Positions 10,910 to 22,600 of a stretch of DNA of 64,000 nt are shown here, piece by piece. The notes beneath the pieces were generated by a model. It saw nothing but the letters and a program-made list of their open reading frames with translations. It made no database searches and was not told the origin of the DNA. Numbering within the stretch: position 1 is the first letter of the stretch; the number at the start of each line of letters is the position of its first letter. This stretch comes from Triops longicaudatus (taxonomy: Eukaryota; Arthropoda; Branchiopoda; Notostraca; Triopsidae). The stretch covers positions 62,001 through 126,000 of the forward strand of contig JAGQDJ010000156.1 in NCBI GenBank assembly GCA_022885665.1, written 5' to 3'. The translations under genes and the position numbers were made by a program.

Positions 10910-12320
10910 ATGGCTCTTAACGATATTGACGTTCAAAAGCAGGTAAAGCTGAATTACACATACTAATATTTTTTCTTTATTTTCTATTTCTGTAAGAATT
11001 GCTCCAGATAAACAGAAGAACTTGTGTTTATACTCTGTTGCTGTCCTCCGCAGTGTCAATAAAAATAATGTGCACATTATAAAAAGCCGTTTATTTTCAG
11101 CAAACCTTATAGTTTCTTATCAATTAATAACGGAATTTATGTACGTTAATTTCAGATCAAGCAAATGATGGGTTTCATTGAGCAAGAAGCCAACGAAAAA
11201 GTTGAAGAAATTGACGCCAAGGCTGAAGAAGAATTTAACATCGAGAAGGGTCGCTTGGTCCAGCAACAACGTCTAAAGATCATGGAATTTTTTGAACGCA
11301 AAGAAAAGCAGGTGGAACTTCAAAAGAAAATGTAAGCCTAATTTTCTAAGGACCGTAGAACTCCGATATTGTTAACCGGTCGGGACCGAAGGGTAGTCGA
11401 TAAATCGGGTAATTGTCAAAATCAGGTCCTTAGTGCATTAAGAATTTTTACAAAGTTCTATTGAATAACAGTAATAAAAAGAAATGTAATTTTCACATTA
11501 AAAACACTGGTAATACTGTTATGGAAGAGCTTCAAACTGTCCTATTGCTTAAAAAAGCGTATAACCCCGTAATTACCGAAGAAAACGTATATTTTTGTTG
11601 GTTAACGAAATAGTGAGTTTCCATAATAGGGATTGACAATATCGGAACTCGACTGTATTCAAAATTGACATCCAACTTTATTTTGTGTTTGAATCTAATA
11701 TCCTCTTATCATGTTTTTTGTTTATTTATTTTGCAGTCAGTCATCTAACATGTTGAACGCCGCTCGTCTGCAAGTACTTAAGGCACAGGAAGAACACGTT
11801 AAACGCGTTTTGGACGAAGCGAAATCGCGCCTCGTGCAGGTGACGTCAAACCCACAGAAATATGGCGAAATCTTGCGAGCTTTGATTGTGCAAGCTCTTT
11901 TTCGGGTATGCATTTCTGATTGTAGTAACAGATTTGAGCATTTTAGTTGCTTTCTAGTTAATGGAAATAAATATTGTTGTCCGATGCCGTGCGGCTGACG
12001 TTGATATCGTGCGTTCTTTACTGCCGGGTTGTGTACAAGCTTACCAAGAGGCTACAAAGAAGAACGTCAGTGTTTCATTAGACTCGGAAAGCTTTTTGCC
12101 GCCGAACTCGTAAGTGTTAAATTGCCCAATTGCAATTAAAAACTGACGTTCAGAATTTTATTACTATAGGTTCGGCGGGGTGGAGTTGTTAGCCCTTCGT
12201 GGTCGCATAAAGGTCACTAATACCCTTGAGTCAAGGCTGGATTTAATTGCCCAGCAAATTCTGCCAGAGATTAGAAATATGCTGTTCGGGGACAATATGA
12301 ACAGAAAATTCTTCGATTAA
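10910..12320 (+). CDS. ATP6V1E: V-type proton ATPase subunit E
   Basis: Subunit E forms, with subunit G, the peripheral stalks of the V1 sector and links the catalytic head to the membrane sector of the proton pump. Five exons (10910-10942, 11156-11331, 11737-11905, 11958-12109, 12170-12320) give 226 aa, the usual family length. The start MALNDIDVQKQ is followed by KQMMGFIEQEANEKVEEIDA, a long charged helix. The globular C-terminal part has INIVVRCRAADVDIV and FGGVELLALRGRIKVTNTL, ending FGDNMNRKFFD. All introns keep frame. Intron 2 (405 bases) contains an inverted-repeat element. The next gene downstream is the glutamate carrier on the same strand. The family call is secure. Confidence 0.97.
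11354..11657. mobile_element. Candidate MITE in V-ATPase E intron 2
   Basis: The left end GTAGAACTCCGATATTGTTA and the reverse complement of the right end, CAGTCGAGTTCCGATATTGT, share the core TCCGATATTGT. The right end has the CTG-TA terminus typical of pogo/Tc1-like elements; the left end is slightly decayed (CCG in place of CAG). The element is about 300 bases, has no coding capacity and lies wholly within the intron. Confidence 0.5.
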
Positions 12321-13280
12321 AATAGGAACTTTTAGCCCCTAAGCTTGCCAACGTGCAGCAACAAAATTTATGTGTCTATGTGTAAAAAAAGAAGGCAAAT
12401 GGGTTTATAGTTATTAAAAATCTTATTAACCCTCCGGGCAATTTTATTGTCGCATGTGCAAATTGGGACTTGCAACGGAAGAAATCCATTCCAATGTGTA
12501 CGCGTCTTTCTTCTTCATGTTGATTCCTTTTCCTCGTTTGGTGGAACTTACCTCTTGGCTAAGAGCAAACAAATGTAGTTGAGTTTTGCAGAATACATCG
12601 TTTGCGTCACGTTGTTAATACGAGTTGCTGTGTATTTGTTGTTCTTACCTCGGGCTATTAGTACAGGACAAGGTCATGTTTTGCTTCAGCAAATTATCTT
12701 TCTTCTTTTTTGGGTGCTACTTTCGTAACCGTGAGGTAATCAGGTTTTCGCTCAGCTACGTCCAGCGAATAATATAACGTTTGTTACGCGTAACGCCGCC
12801 CACGGAGGGCTCGTCTAGATTTTTCCATATCCTCCGCCTCCCTTATCTCCATGGGGATGGTGGCTGTTTTATACCAGCGACGTCGTCGTTCGTAACCTTG
12901 TTATTTTCGTCATTCCTTTACGACCGCGATACAACTCTTTGCTCTCTTGAGTTTGTACAGCCGGCTAGGTAGATATTCTTAAAATACATTCCACCATTTG
13001 CTGCTGATTTTTTTAATGACTATTCTAATTACAGTTGTTAGAGCCAAATTTGTATTACGTCGCAAAGTTCAGTTAGCCTACAGCTATCCGTCGGTTTGCT
13101 TGGCAGAATCTTGGCACGTTAACCGAGCGTAGTCATATACGGCAGCTCACTTTTTACTTACGATCATTGTCTGTCTTCCCTAGTGACCACTCTGACGTGT
13201 TTCGTGAGTGACAGTGTTGCATAATTAGAAGGAATTCACAGCGTAGTAGTAAAGCTGCATTTGTCAATTGGGGTTGTATC
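12321..13280. other. Intergenic: V-ATPase E 3' end and carrier promoter
   Basis: No gene is supported here. The 5' part should be the V-ATPase E 3' UTR. The rest is the presumed promoter and 5' UTR of the mitochondrial carrier. An open frame at 12781-12972 shows nothing recognisable. Confidence 0.4.
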
Positions 13281-14991
13281 ATGGTCAAAGCTGTCGAAGA
13301 TCATAGTTTCCCGTAAGCTTGCTCCTAATCTATTAATACCTTATGTATCTTAGAACAAAAAAGTGAAGATGTGATCTGTTTGTTGTACTTACAGACTCTT
13401 ATCTAAAATTATCAATGGAGGAGTAGCTGGCATTGTCGGCGTATCTATAGTTTATCCCATTGATCTTGTCAAAACACGGTTACAGAATCAAACGAGTTCC
13501 GGACTTGAAAATGAGCAGAAACGATACAAAAATATGTAAGCTTTGACTATTCCATTTCTTTATTATTATTCCTTGTGACGCGCGTCTTCTTGCACAGGCT
13601 CGACTGTTTCCGAAAGACTTACCGCGCCGAAGGTTACTTTGGCATGTACAGAGGTTGTATTTCCTTCTTTAGCAGAATACAATTAATAGTTTTTGAAACA
13701 TTTGTTTTCCTTTTTAGGATCTGCGGTCAATATCGTCTTGGTGACACCTGAGAAGGCTATCAAATTAACAGCCAATGATGTCTTCCGGTATATGCTGACA
13801 GACTCTAAAGGGTAATGAACTCTACGGCTCTGTTATTATATTTGGATTTTAGTTAGATAAATTAGAGGTGTCCTTCACGTAGTTAAATTTTTTTCCTGTT
13901 AGTTTTTCTTTGCATAATGAAGTCACGATTTTTGTTCAGGCAACTTTCAAGGCTACCGTAACGTGTATTTTGGCAGTCGTACAAAAATTCATAAAACGTC
14001 ATAGGTGCAGTTATTTTAGATCGTTGTAAACTAAATATGGTGCGTTCTACGACGACGTTGGAAACCAAAAGACAGTTATGACTTGACTTTTGCGCATTGT
14101 AACACGTCATGGTCTGCATTTTGATGACTAATTTCGCCACCGATTTTTACTGTGTTAAAAATTTTCAGGCGTTTGACAGTGGGGAAAGAGATGATTAGCG
14201 GAGGTTTGGCTGGTTTGTGTCAAACCGTGATTACGACTCCTATGGAGCTTTTGAAAATTAATTTGCAGTTGCAAACCCAAGAAGTTGCGGCAGGTATATA
14301 ACACATGTAACCATTTTCCTATATTTTTTAAATAAAACTTCTGTTTCTTGCCAGGTGGACAAAGGTTGTCCGCTTCTGCCACGGCCATGCATCTGTTGCG
14401 GACGCGAGGCATAAAAGGACTATACAAAGGAACCTTATCGACGATTAGCCGAGATGTGTCCTTCTCGGTTATCTATTTCCCGTTGTTCGCACATCTAAAC
14501 AAACTGGGCACGCCAAGCGGCACAGGTTTGTTTGCTTAGACCAAATATAGTACAATATCATTGTGTCTTTTTGTTTAGATGTCGCTCCATCGTACGTGTC
14601 CTTTGTAGCTGGGTTAGTTTCCGGTGGTTTCGCAGCCGTAGCGGTGAACCCGATTGACGTGGTTAAAACACGCCTCCAAGCTCGAGCAGCTCCTCCTGAG
14701 CCGTTAGCAGTGAGCGGAGGCGTGGTTAAGGAGCGGTTAGCGCTCGCGGAAGGTATGTCTCTTCCGAAGGCGTTGAACACCCAGTTAGCTTCCAAAACTG
14801 GCGGTGTTCCATCCGAAATACAGTACCATGGTATTGTTGATACTTTCCGGAAAATTTATGTCCACGAAGGATGGCGAGCATTTTTCAAAGGCGCTTCTTG
14901 TCGTGTCATGGTTATTGCTCCTCTATTCGGTATCGCACAAATGGTGTATTTTATGGGTGTGGGTGAATATGTCCTCAAGACTTTAAAATAA
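13281..14991 (+). CDS. SLC25A22: Mitochondrial glutamate carrier (SLC25A18/22 type)
   Basis: This is a mitochondrial carrier family protein that, by similarity to glutamate carriers 1 and 2, exchanges glutamate and protons across the inner membrane. Seven exons (13281-13312, 13395-13535, 13598-13653, 13718-13811, 14169-14293, 14355-14525, 14579-14991) give 343 aa. Three carrier repeats are visible, with signatures PIDLVKTRLQ (repeat 1), PMELLKINLQ (repeat 2) and PIDVVKTRLQ (repeat 3). Other family blocks are IINGGVAGIVGV, MYRGSAVNIVLVTPEKAIKL and LYKGTLSTISRDVSFSVIYF. The subfamily call rests on these last two blocks and on PMELLKI. Repeat 3 has a longer Ala/Pro-rich loop than the human proteins. 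A run of AATAAA-like signals follows at about 15345-15365. Confidence 0.9.
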
Positions 14992-16687
14992 TTTTTGGAG
15001 AACCGGTTTGGCACAGGAAGCAAGTATAAGGTCGATGAAGGGAAGCAGCAAAGAAAAATTCGCGGTCAAATGGGAAGAGCTATTCAGATTGGGCTAGTCA
15101 AAATGATCCGGTAATTTCATCGATAAGAAGGGAGCACGCGCTGGCAGACTTGCGGTACGGAAGCTAGTTAAAGCTTAGTTTTATCATTTTTATCGGAATT
15201 CAGTTGTCTCGTTCTTCCTCTGCTTCATTCCGTCTTCCCTTCTCACGTTGCTTCCAGTTTAACTAGAGAAGCGCTATATTGCTGCTTCGTGAAGTGTGTT
15301 AGTTTTCAGTTAAGGAAATCCGCTTTGGACGGACAAAAGTTTTAATAATAAAGACATAATAAATAAACTTTACTTGCCGTCTCTTTTTGGCAGTAAAGAT
15401 ATACATTGTAGACTAGTGACAAGTGCTTCTCAGAAGCCCTGCAGATCAAAATTTCGGTGCATTTGACACCTATATCCGCCGTTTTGCTTTTGCATAGCCA
15501 ACCATATTGGTGGGATGTTTTGTTAGGTTTGTGAACGTTCTAAACTGGGCCTAGTTACTCGGCATTTATCAGTTACTCGTTGGTAACCAGACAATTATCA
15601 ATCAAACTGCAACCTTAAGTTTGTTAAACTATTGGCATTGGTCTTATTGCCGCAAAGTTTTAGTGTTTATTAGTGTAGTGTCTGTTGGTCATTATAAATA
15701 CATTGGACGCAGTGATTATAAATATGGTTTTACTTCCTTGTGCTCTCTCCCATGTCAAAGGGCAATGGGAAAGTAATAGACAAGGTTTTAAGGGAGAGTG
15801 AGGCTCTTCCGTTTATCTGAATTTTGAATAATCTAACGACGCATATATAACTTCGATAATGGAAACTCCCGGTTATTTCAGACACCGTTAAAAAAAAATC
15901 TTCTTTAACAATAGGCCCTTAAGTTGACTTTGAAGCGTTTACTCATGGGTGGTATGAGACCCCTAAAAGAGAAAATAAATTATTTTTTAAAGTAAAATAT
16001 CTCCGTTTTGTTAATCGAGGAGGCCTCCAGGTAGAAGACAAATGAAAATGTCCGGTTGTGTCCACTCTCCTCAAAAACTCCAGTTAAGCGATGTTGTTTT
16101 GTGCTTGACCAGTGGATTTCAGGAGAATCTTGAAAAGCCCGCGTCTTCAGGTATTGCGGTCATTGAATCGATATCTTAAGAAAGTATCGATGATTAACTT
16201 GAACATACAAAAAATAATAGTGGGACAGGGAAGGGGATTCCCTCAGGCTGTGTAGTGATTAGTTCCAAGGTAGCTTTTGTGGTTAATTTGTTCCCATTCT
16301 CTGTTAGCTAACAGTCTTGGTAAGAAATGTTTGATTCTAGAGAAAATGAAGTTTCCAAATAGAATTTGAATATAATAAGTTATTCTGTTCACGGATTTGT
16401 CTGTGACACTACATCGAAGTGGGTGTGAAAGCTCTGAGATTTTTCGTGCCTTGGCCAAAATAACGGACCCGTTATTTGATCAGTGTGCTTTGCAGCTTGG
16501 TGTTGCAGTTGCCTAATTGTTGTTTGTGTTATCTTAGGTATTATCCACTTGACCATGCTTATTTCAGGCTGGCTTCGCTTAAGTTAACGTCAGTTGCCTT
16601 CGGAATTTTTGGATGATGACGAATCATTAACCCATTTTTTTACTCCCACTTTGCACCATACTTGTTTTCTGCGCGTTGGCTTACAAA
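14992..16687. other. Intergenic: carrier 3' UTR and Ptp10D upstream region
   Basis: No exon is supported in these 1.7 kb. AATAAT/AATAAA signals near 15345-15365 probably end the carrier transcript. The right part is the presumed Ptp10D promoter and 5' UTR. Short minus-strand open frames (16243-16458) look like chance. Confidence 0.4.
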
Positions 16688-19600
16688 ATGGAATTGTGGA
16701 GTATTCTTGTTGCCTTGCTTCTTACGATTTCCCAGGTATGACCAATTTTTTACGTAATTTGCCTTACGAGTTAAGTGTTGCGAACGAAAGTCCGCTCAAG
16801 TGTTCTGTGTAGCGTGAAAACTTTCTAAGAAGGCCTACAGCCTATTTGTAGGTCATTAATTTCCTCGATTTATTGCGAGTGCGTTGTGTACTAGGAAATT
16901 TGATTTGCCATGCTTTTGGGGAATCTAGAAATTCCATTTTTCCCTCGCTTCTGGCGGAGAAGACTATGCCAGTTTGGCAAAGTTAGCGTGCCTAACCAAA
17001 TTGCCATCAGGTTGGTGAGATGTCGGCATGTTGGCAAGGGCTTATGCTCTTAAGACGGATAGCTTTTCTTCTGCCCAGACTTAAAAATAAGACTCGTTCT
17101 CTACTGTGCCGACAAAGTCGATCTAAAGTTAAAATTAGCAAAAAAGGGGGACTTCCCTCGGATTCGGGGGTTTATAATGGGCTATATATTTAACCCCAAC
17201 TTCGCACCAATGGCCCGGTTGGGGTTGCTTTGTCTTTTAGCTTTAAATTCAAGTGCAATTTCCCCGTTGATCTGTTCGTGCTTATTCTTATATAATAGCG
17301 TGAAATAGCCGAAGAAAGAAGCCACCGAGAAAAAAAGGGGACGACAGTCTAATTTCGAAGGCTTTTGACATGGTTGGCGTTCGAGCAGTTGACTTCTTTT
17401 TATAGCTTCGTACAGTGAAGTCAGCTGTTGGGTGTTAAGTGACAGGCAAATGAGCATCAGTTTGTTTGGTCACGTTGAAATATAGAGTCCGGTGTTGTTA
17501 GAATGCAAACATCCCCAACTACACATCTACACAGGATACTAAATGACGGAAAAGAGCATGAGTTAATCTTTGCCAGCTGACGTACCGTGTTATTTTTTAA
17601 ATACAAGCCTAATATGCAGTCTTTAGCTGTCTTTTATAGACTTTGTGAGTACTTTCGAAGAAAAAAGGAAGAAACTCTTCTCAGTGACCCTTTGTTTCAT
17701 TTGTCTTACATTTGCCTTATGTTCTACTTTATTTCATTTTATTGTCTTCCAACAGAGCGGATTTTGCGCCAAACTAGTATTAAGGGTGCCAAATGAAGTG
17801 TCTTCCGCTGTGGGTCAATTTCGACTCGACTACTGGCCCAACCAAGGCAGACCTCCACCCAACGTAACCCTAGACCCTCATCAATTACGGACGCCCTTCT
17901 CCGTTGAAGACGTTGCACCGGGCACAAAGTATGACTTTCGTCTCTTTTTCAGAAACGCTTCCATTGCGGGCGAGTGGCAAACTTGGACGGCTTCAATTAC
18001 CACTGGTAATGTGTAACACCCTTCGCAAAGCAATATTTTAACGATTCTGTCACAGCCCCCGACCCGCCCACAAATATTATCATCCGCCCCCGCAAAACAC
18101 CCCAGGTCTTATGGGACCCACCAGCCACTGGATCAGTGTCCGAGTACAAGATTAAGGTAACCTATAGATTTTAGCGATTTTTTAAATTAATTACTGAATG
18201 GCTAAAATAGAATAAATAATTGAGCTAGGAATTTTCCCAGTGTTTGAATTCAAGTGAATTACTTATGTATTTTGTCATGAATTGGTTCCCAATAGTGGTA
18301 AAATACCCGAAATTGTGTAAAACTTGGATAACAGAGCACATCTTAAGAAAAATCTAAACTGATTTTTATTGTTTCTTTAAGATAAACCGTTAAGATCTCC
18401 AAGACAAATGAACTGAAAATGAAATATTAAAACAGAAATAGAATTGTGTGTCCACTATTGAATAAGGGGTTTTAATGTTGGCACTAGGTCATTCCCTTGT
18501 CGGAGCCGTTGACTTCAGTTCGCACTTTGGTCGTATCTCAAGACGCATCTCCGTTTCCTTTGCGAGATTTGACACCTGGTGCGTCGTACAAGCTAGAAAT
18601 CTACTCGTTGCTAGATAAGAAAGAATCTCTAGTTCCCGCTACTGCCAACTTCACTTTACGTGAGTAACGAATTCATACGCGAGGGTTTCAGAGCTAATTT
18701 ACTGGGGCATTTATTGACATATTTCAGGGCCTAATACGCCTGGTAGATTCATCGTGTGGTTTCGGAACGAGACAACCCTGTTAGTCCTATGGCAGCCGCC
18801 TTATCCAGTGGGCATCTATTCCAACTACAAGGTAGCGCTTTGTATTGATGCCTCGTAAATATTTTTCTTAATGAAGAATGCGTATTTTTAGGTGTCCATT
18901 GATCCCCCCGATGCTGTCGAGTCTACGTTAGACGTGGACAAGGTTGGAGAGCCGCCAGGGCCTGCTCAGGCACCTTTTAATGGCTTAGTCCCTGGTATGC
19001 TACTATTGTTAAGCACGCCTATCTCGGCACTAGTCTGTTTAGCATTCGTATTTTACACGCCACACTTTTGCAGGTCGAGCGTACAACATTTCTGTTCAGA
19101 CGGTGTCAGGCGGAGAAATATCTTTCCCTACCACTGCGCAATACCGTACCGTGCCTTTACGACCACATAGTGTCAATTTCGATAGACGGTTCTTGGCACC
19201 CGATGCCTTTCAGGTGATGTGGGAAGAACCCAAGGGCGAATCCGAGTTTGATCGCTACCACATCTCCATCAGCGGGGGCAAGCAAGCTCCTAAAACTGTC
19301 CAGCGTGGCGATCCGCGAATTGCTGTTTTTAATACAGACCTGGAACCTGGCAAAACGTACCAAGTCTTGGTAAAAACCATGTCTGGCAATGTGGCTTCTT
19401 GGCCAGCCACTGGCAATGTCACAACCCGTAAGTTTTTCGACCAAAAACTCTATTTACTTCGGACGAGCCACAATCCAAAATTATATTTCTTTATTTTTTA
19501 TTTTATTTGTATTTATTTATTTATTTTTTCGTTACAAAGGTCCTTTAGCGGTGCAGAATTTGAACGCATCTTTGAGAGCTTCCGTGCCGCTACCTGACAG

Positions 19601-22600
19601 CGATGTCGGCTCAGGATCGGCAATATGGCTTACGTGGACACCGGATGCTAATTCGGTGCAAGATGCTTACCGCGTTTCTTACCAAGAACTCGACAATTTC
19701 AATAGCGATAGCAGCACAACCACCGTCCTCGCTCCCAATGCTATTCTCGACTCGCTTCTGCCTGGCAGGAACTATTCCATCCAAATCCAAGCACTCAGTA
19801 ATGGCGTTGAAGGGCCATTAGTTACGATCTACCAAGCCACAAGTATGAATCTCATTTGTGGGAAATCTTTTTTTTTTTTTCTCGCGAAGAGAGATATGGC
19901 TTGACTTTAATACGTTTCGTATGCGTGTATTCAAATTAGAACCGTCGCCGCCCATTATCGAAGACCTAACCCCGTTGGCTAATGCGCTTAATTTGTCGTG
20001 GAAGAGCGATGTGACGTCCCGCCAAGATCGCTATGCCGTTACTTATATAAGGAATGACACAGGAGAAACGATTACTAAGGATGTCACCGAACCTCGAATC
20101 TTACTCACTGGATTGTTCCCAGGAGCTGGCTACAACCTGAAAGTATTCGCTATTAGCCACAACCTATGGAGTGAACCTCACCAGTACTTCCAAGCAACAG
20201 GTAAAAATGTCGTTTAAACTCATTTATATACCAAAGTACTTCATATATAAAACGGAAAAAAATACGTAAAAAAAATCGTGTAAAATAAGAGGTGTGAAAA
20301 AGCAACGAAAGAAGAAATTCATGGGAAAATCGCTATAACGAGTCCCTTTTATAACGTTTTCGTCTGTAGTATACGAATTTTAAGGTCCGGGAGTAAAGAA
20401 CATAAAAACTCTACACGCAGTATGCAATGGTAGGAAGAAATGTGTAGAGAAATTATAAAATAGCGAACTTAAAATAAGGAAGTTATAAAGTAACGAAATT
20501 ATAAAATAACGAACATTTTTTCTGTTTCTAATGAGATCGTTATAACTAGATTTTACTGTACATAACTGAGAACTTACGCCTGTCGAAAGCTATTACTGAT
20601 TAAGCATTGCACTTTCGTTTCTCTGAAATCTAGTGCCTTTTAATCCAAGAAACTTGGAGATTACCTCGCTCAAGAATGCCTCAGTGGTGTTGCATTGGAA
20701 ACCGCCGTTAGATTCTCTGTACACGCATTTCGTGATTCGGTATCGTGTAGTGGACAGCACGAATTGGACGGAAGTGCCTTTGGTTGAACGTAGCAAATTG
20801 AAAGTTGTTGATCAAGACACGCCTATCACGGCCACCGTTCATGGGTTGGTGCCGGGTCAGCGTTACGTGTTTCATGTGAATACGGTGAGCCACCGTGTAG
20901 AAAGCGCCCAGGCTTTGCAGTTGGAGCATACCATTCGTAAGTTATGCCTTTTCCATGTCTGTTAATCAGATTTCATGGCGGTGATTTATGACATAGCTCC
21001 CAGTCCTGAATTGCCACTGCAGTCAGCGGTTGGATCGTCTAATGTGTCACTGAGCTGGCAGTCGCCCAAAGGAAGGGTGGGTCATTACAAACTGGTCTGG
21101 TACGAAATTCCCGCTTCGGACGACAGCGAAGCCACAACCATCGCTTCGGATGTTAACGAAATGCTGGCCAAAAGCTTTAAACAAAAGGAAATTGAGGGAA
21201 CAGCCACATCAGCCTTTATCGAAGACTTGTTCCCCGGAGCTGCCTACGCCTTTGAGCTGTCAGCTTTCTCGTATGGTGTTGAAAGCAACAAGACAAGCAT
21301 TGTTATACGAACAAGTAACAAGAATGTGGATCAAACGGATCGTAGGCGTCTGTTTATTTTACATATTTTTTTTCTTTTTGCCCTGCCACTTGCAGTGCCT
21401 CTCATAGCCTCGGATCTGGTTTTGGCCAAACGCCACGAATCTAACACGCTAACGCTGCGCTACACGCCCACTCCCTTGTCAATCTCCAAGTTTTCGCTCT
21501 ACAAGTTCCGTTTATCGGACGGAAAGAGTTTCAGCATGATACAGCAAAAGCTCGTCAACGACCAGGATCGTAAACTCATTTTCACCGACTTGATCCCGGG
21601 TCGCATGTATGAACTCACCGCTTGGACCGAATCGGCCGGGGTTCCTTCGTTGCCCATCAGGCGACATGATAGATTGCGTAAGTTCCACGAAAAAGACGGC
21701 TGACATTAGGTTGTTAATTATTTCTGTGTAGATCCTGAACCAGTGAGCCAGATTAATGCCACCGATATCTCTGACACAGAAATCCATTTAATGTGGAATC
21801 TGCCAGCAGGAGATTATGATGCATTTGAGGTGACTTCGAATCTATATTATTTCTTTCTATTAATATTTATATTTATTTAGCTTTGTAAAATGTGAAAAAA
21901 GTAAGAAAAAATTCTTTAAAATCTTTTCTAAAAATACAGGTTGAGTATTTCGATACGACTACCAACAAGCTCGTAAAAGCTCAAACAACTCGCAATGACA
22001 TGCCCTTGGTTGATCTTCGCCCGCATCGAAACTACACGTTTACCATCACCGTGTTAGCTGGTATGAATACGTCCGAGTTACGGACGTCGTCAAGCCACTC
22101 GGCGTCGTTTGTCACACTGGAATCCGTTCCTGGCAAGGTAGAACAAGACATGTCTGGATTCTTCTTACTTACGTAATTTGTTATCCATGATGCGTCTAGG
22201 TTTCAACCTTCGTGCCCTCGGTAGTTACACCGTCTCAGATTAATTTCCAGTGGGCTTTGCCAGCACAAGACCAGAATGGAGTGTTGATTGGATACACAGT
22301 CACGTATGGCATCCTGGTAAGAGATTTTTAATACTGCGTGCGCCGATCTGAAATACTGACAGGCTTGGAACAAAATTATTAGGGCTCAACTTACACAGTA
22401 AGCCAGGATTTTCCTCCTGGATCAACAACGGGACAAGTTTCGGGCCTCACGCCAGGCAAAACCTACTTGTTTAGGATACAAGCCAAAACCAAAGTCGGCT
22501 CGGGCAGTTTTGCGAAGTGGGAACAGACAATGCCCGTTTGGGGTAGGTTTACGATAAATATTCCTGCTGAATTAAAGTAATTAACATGGCCTTGGGTTCT

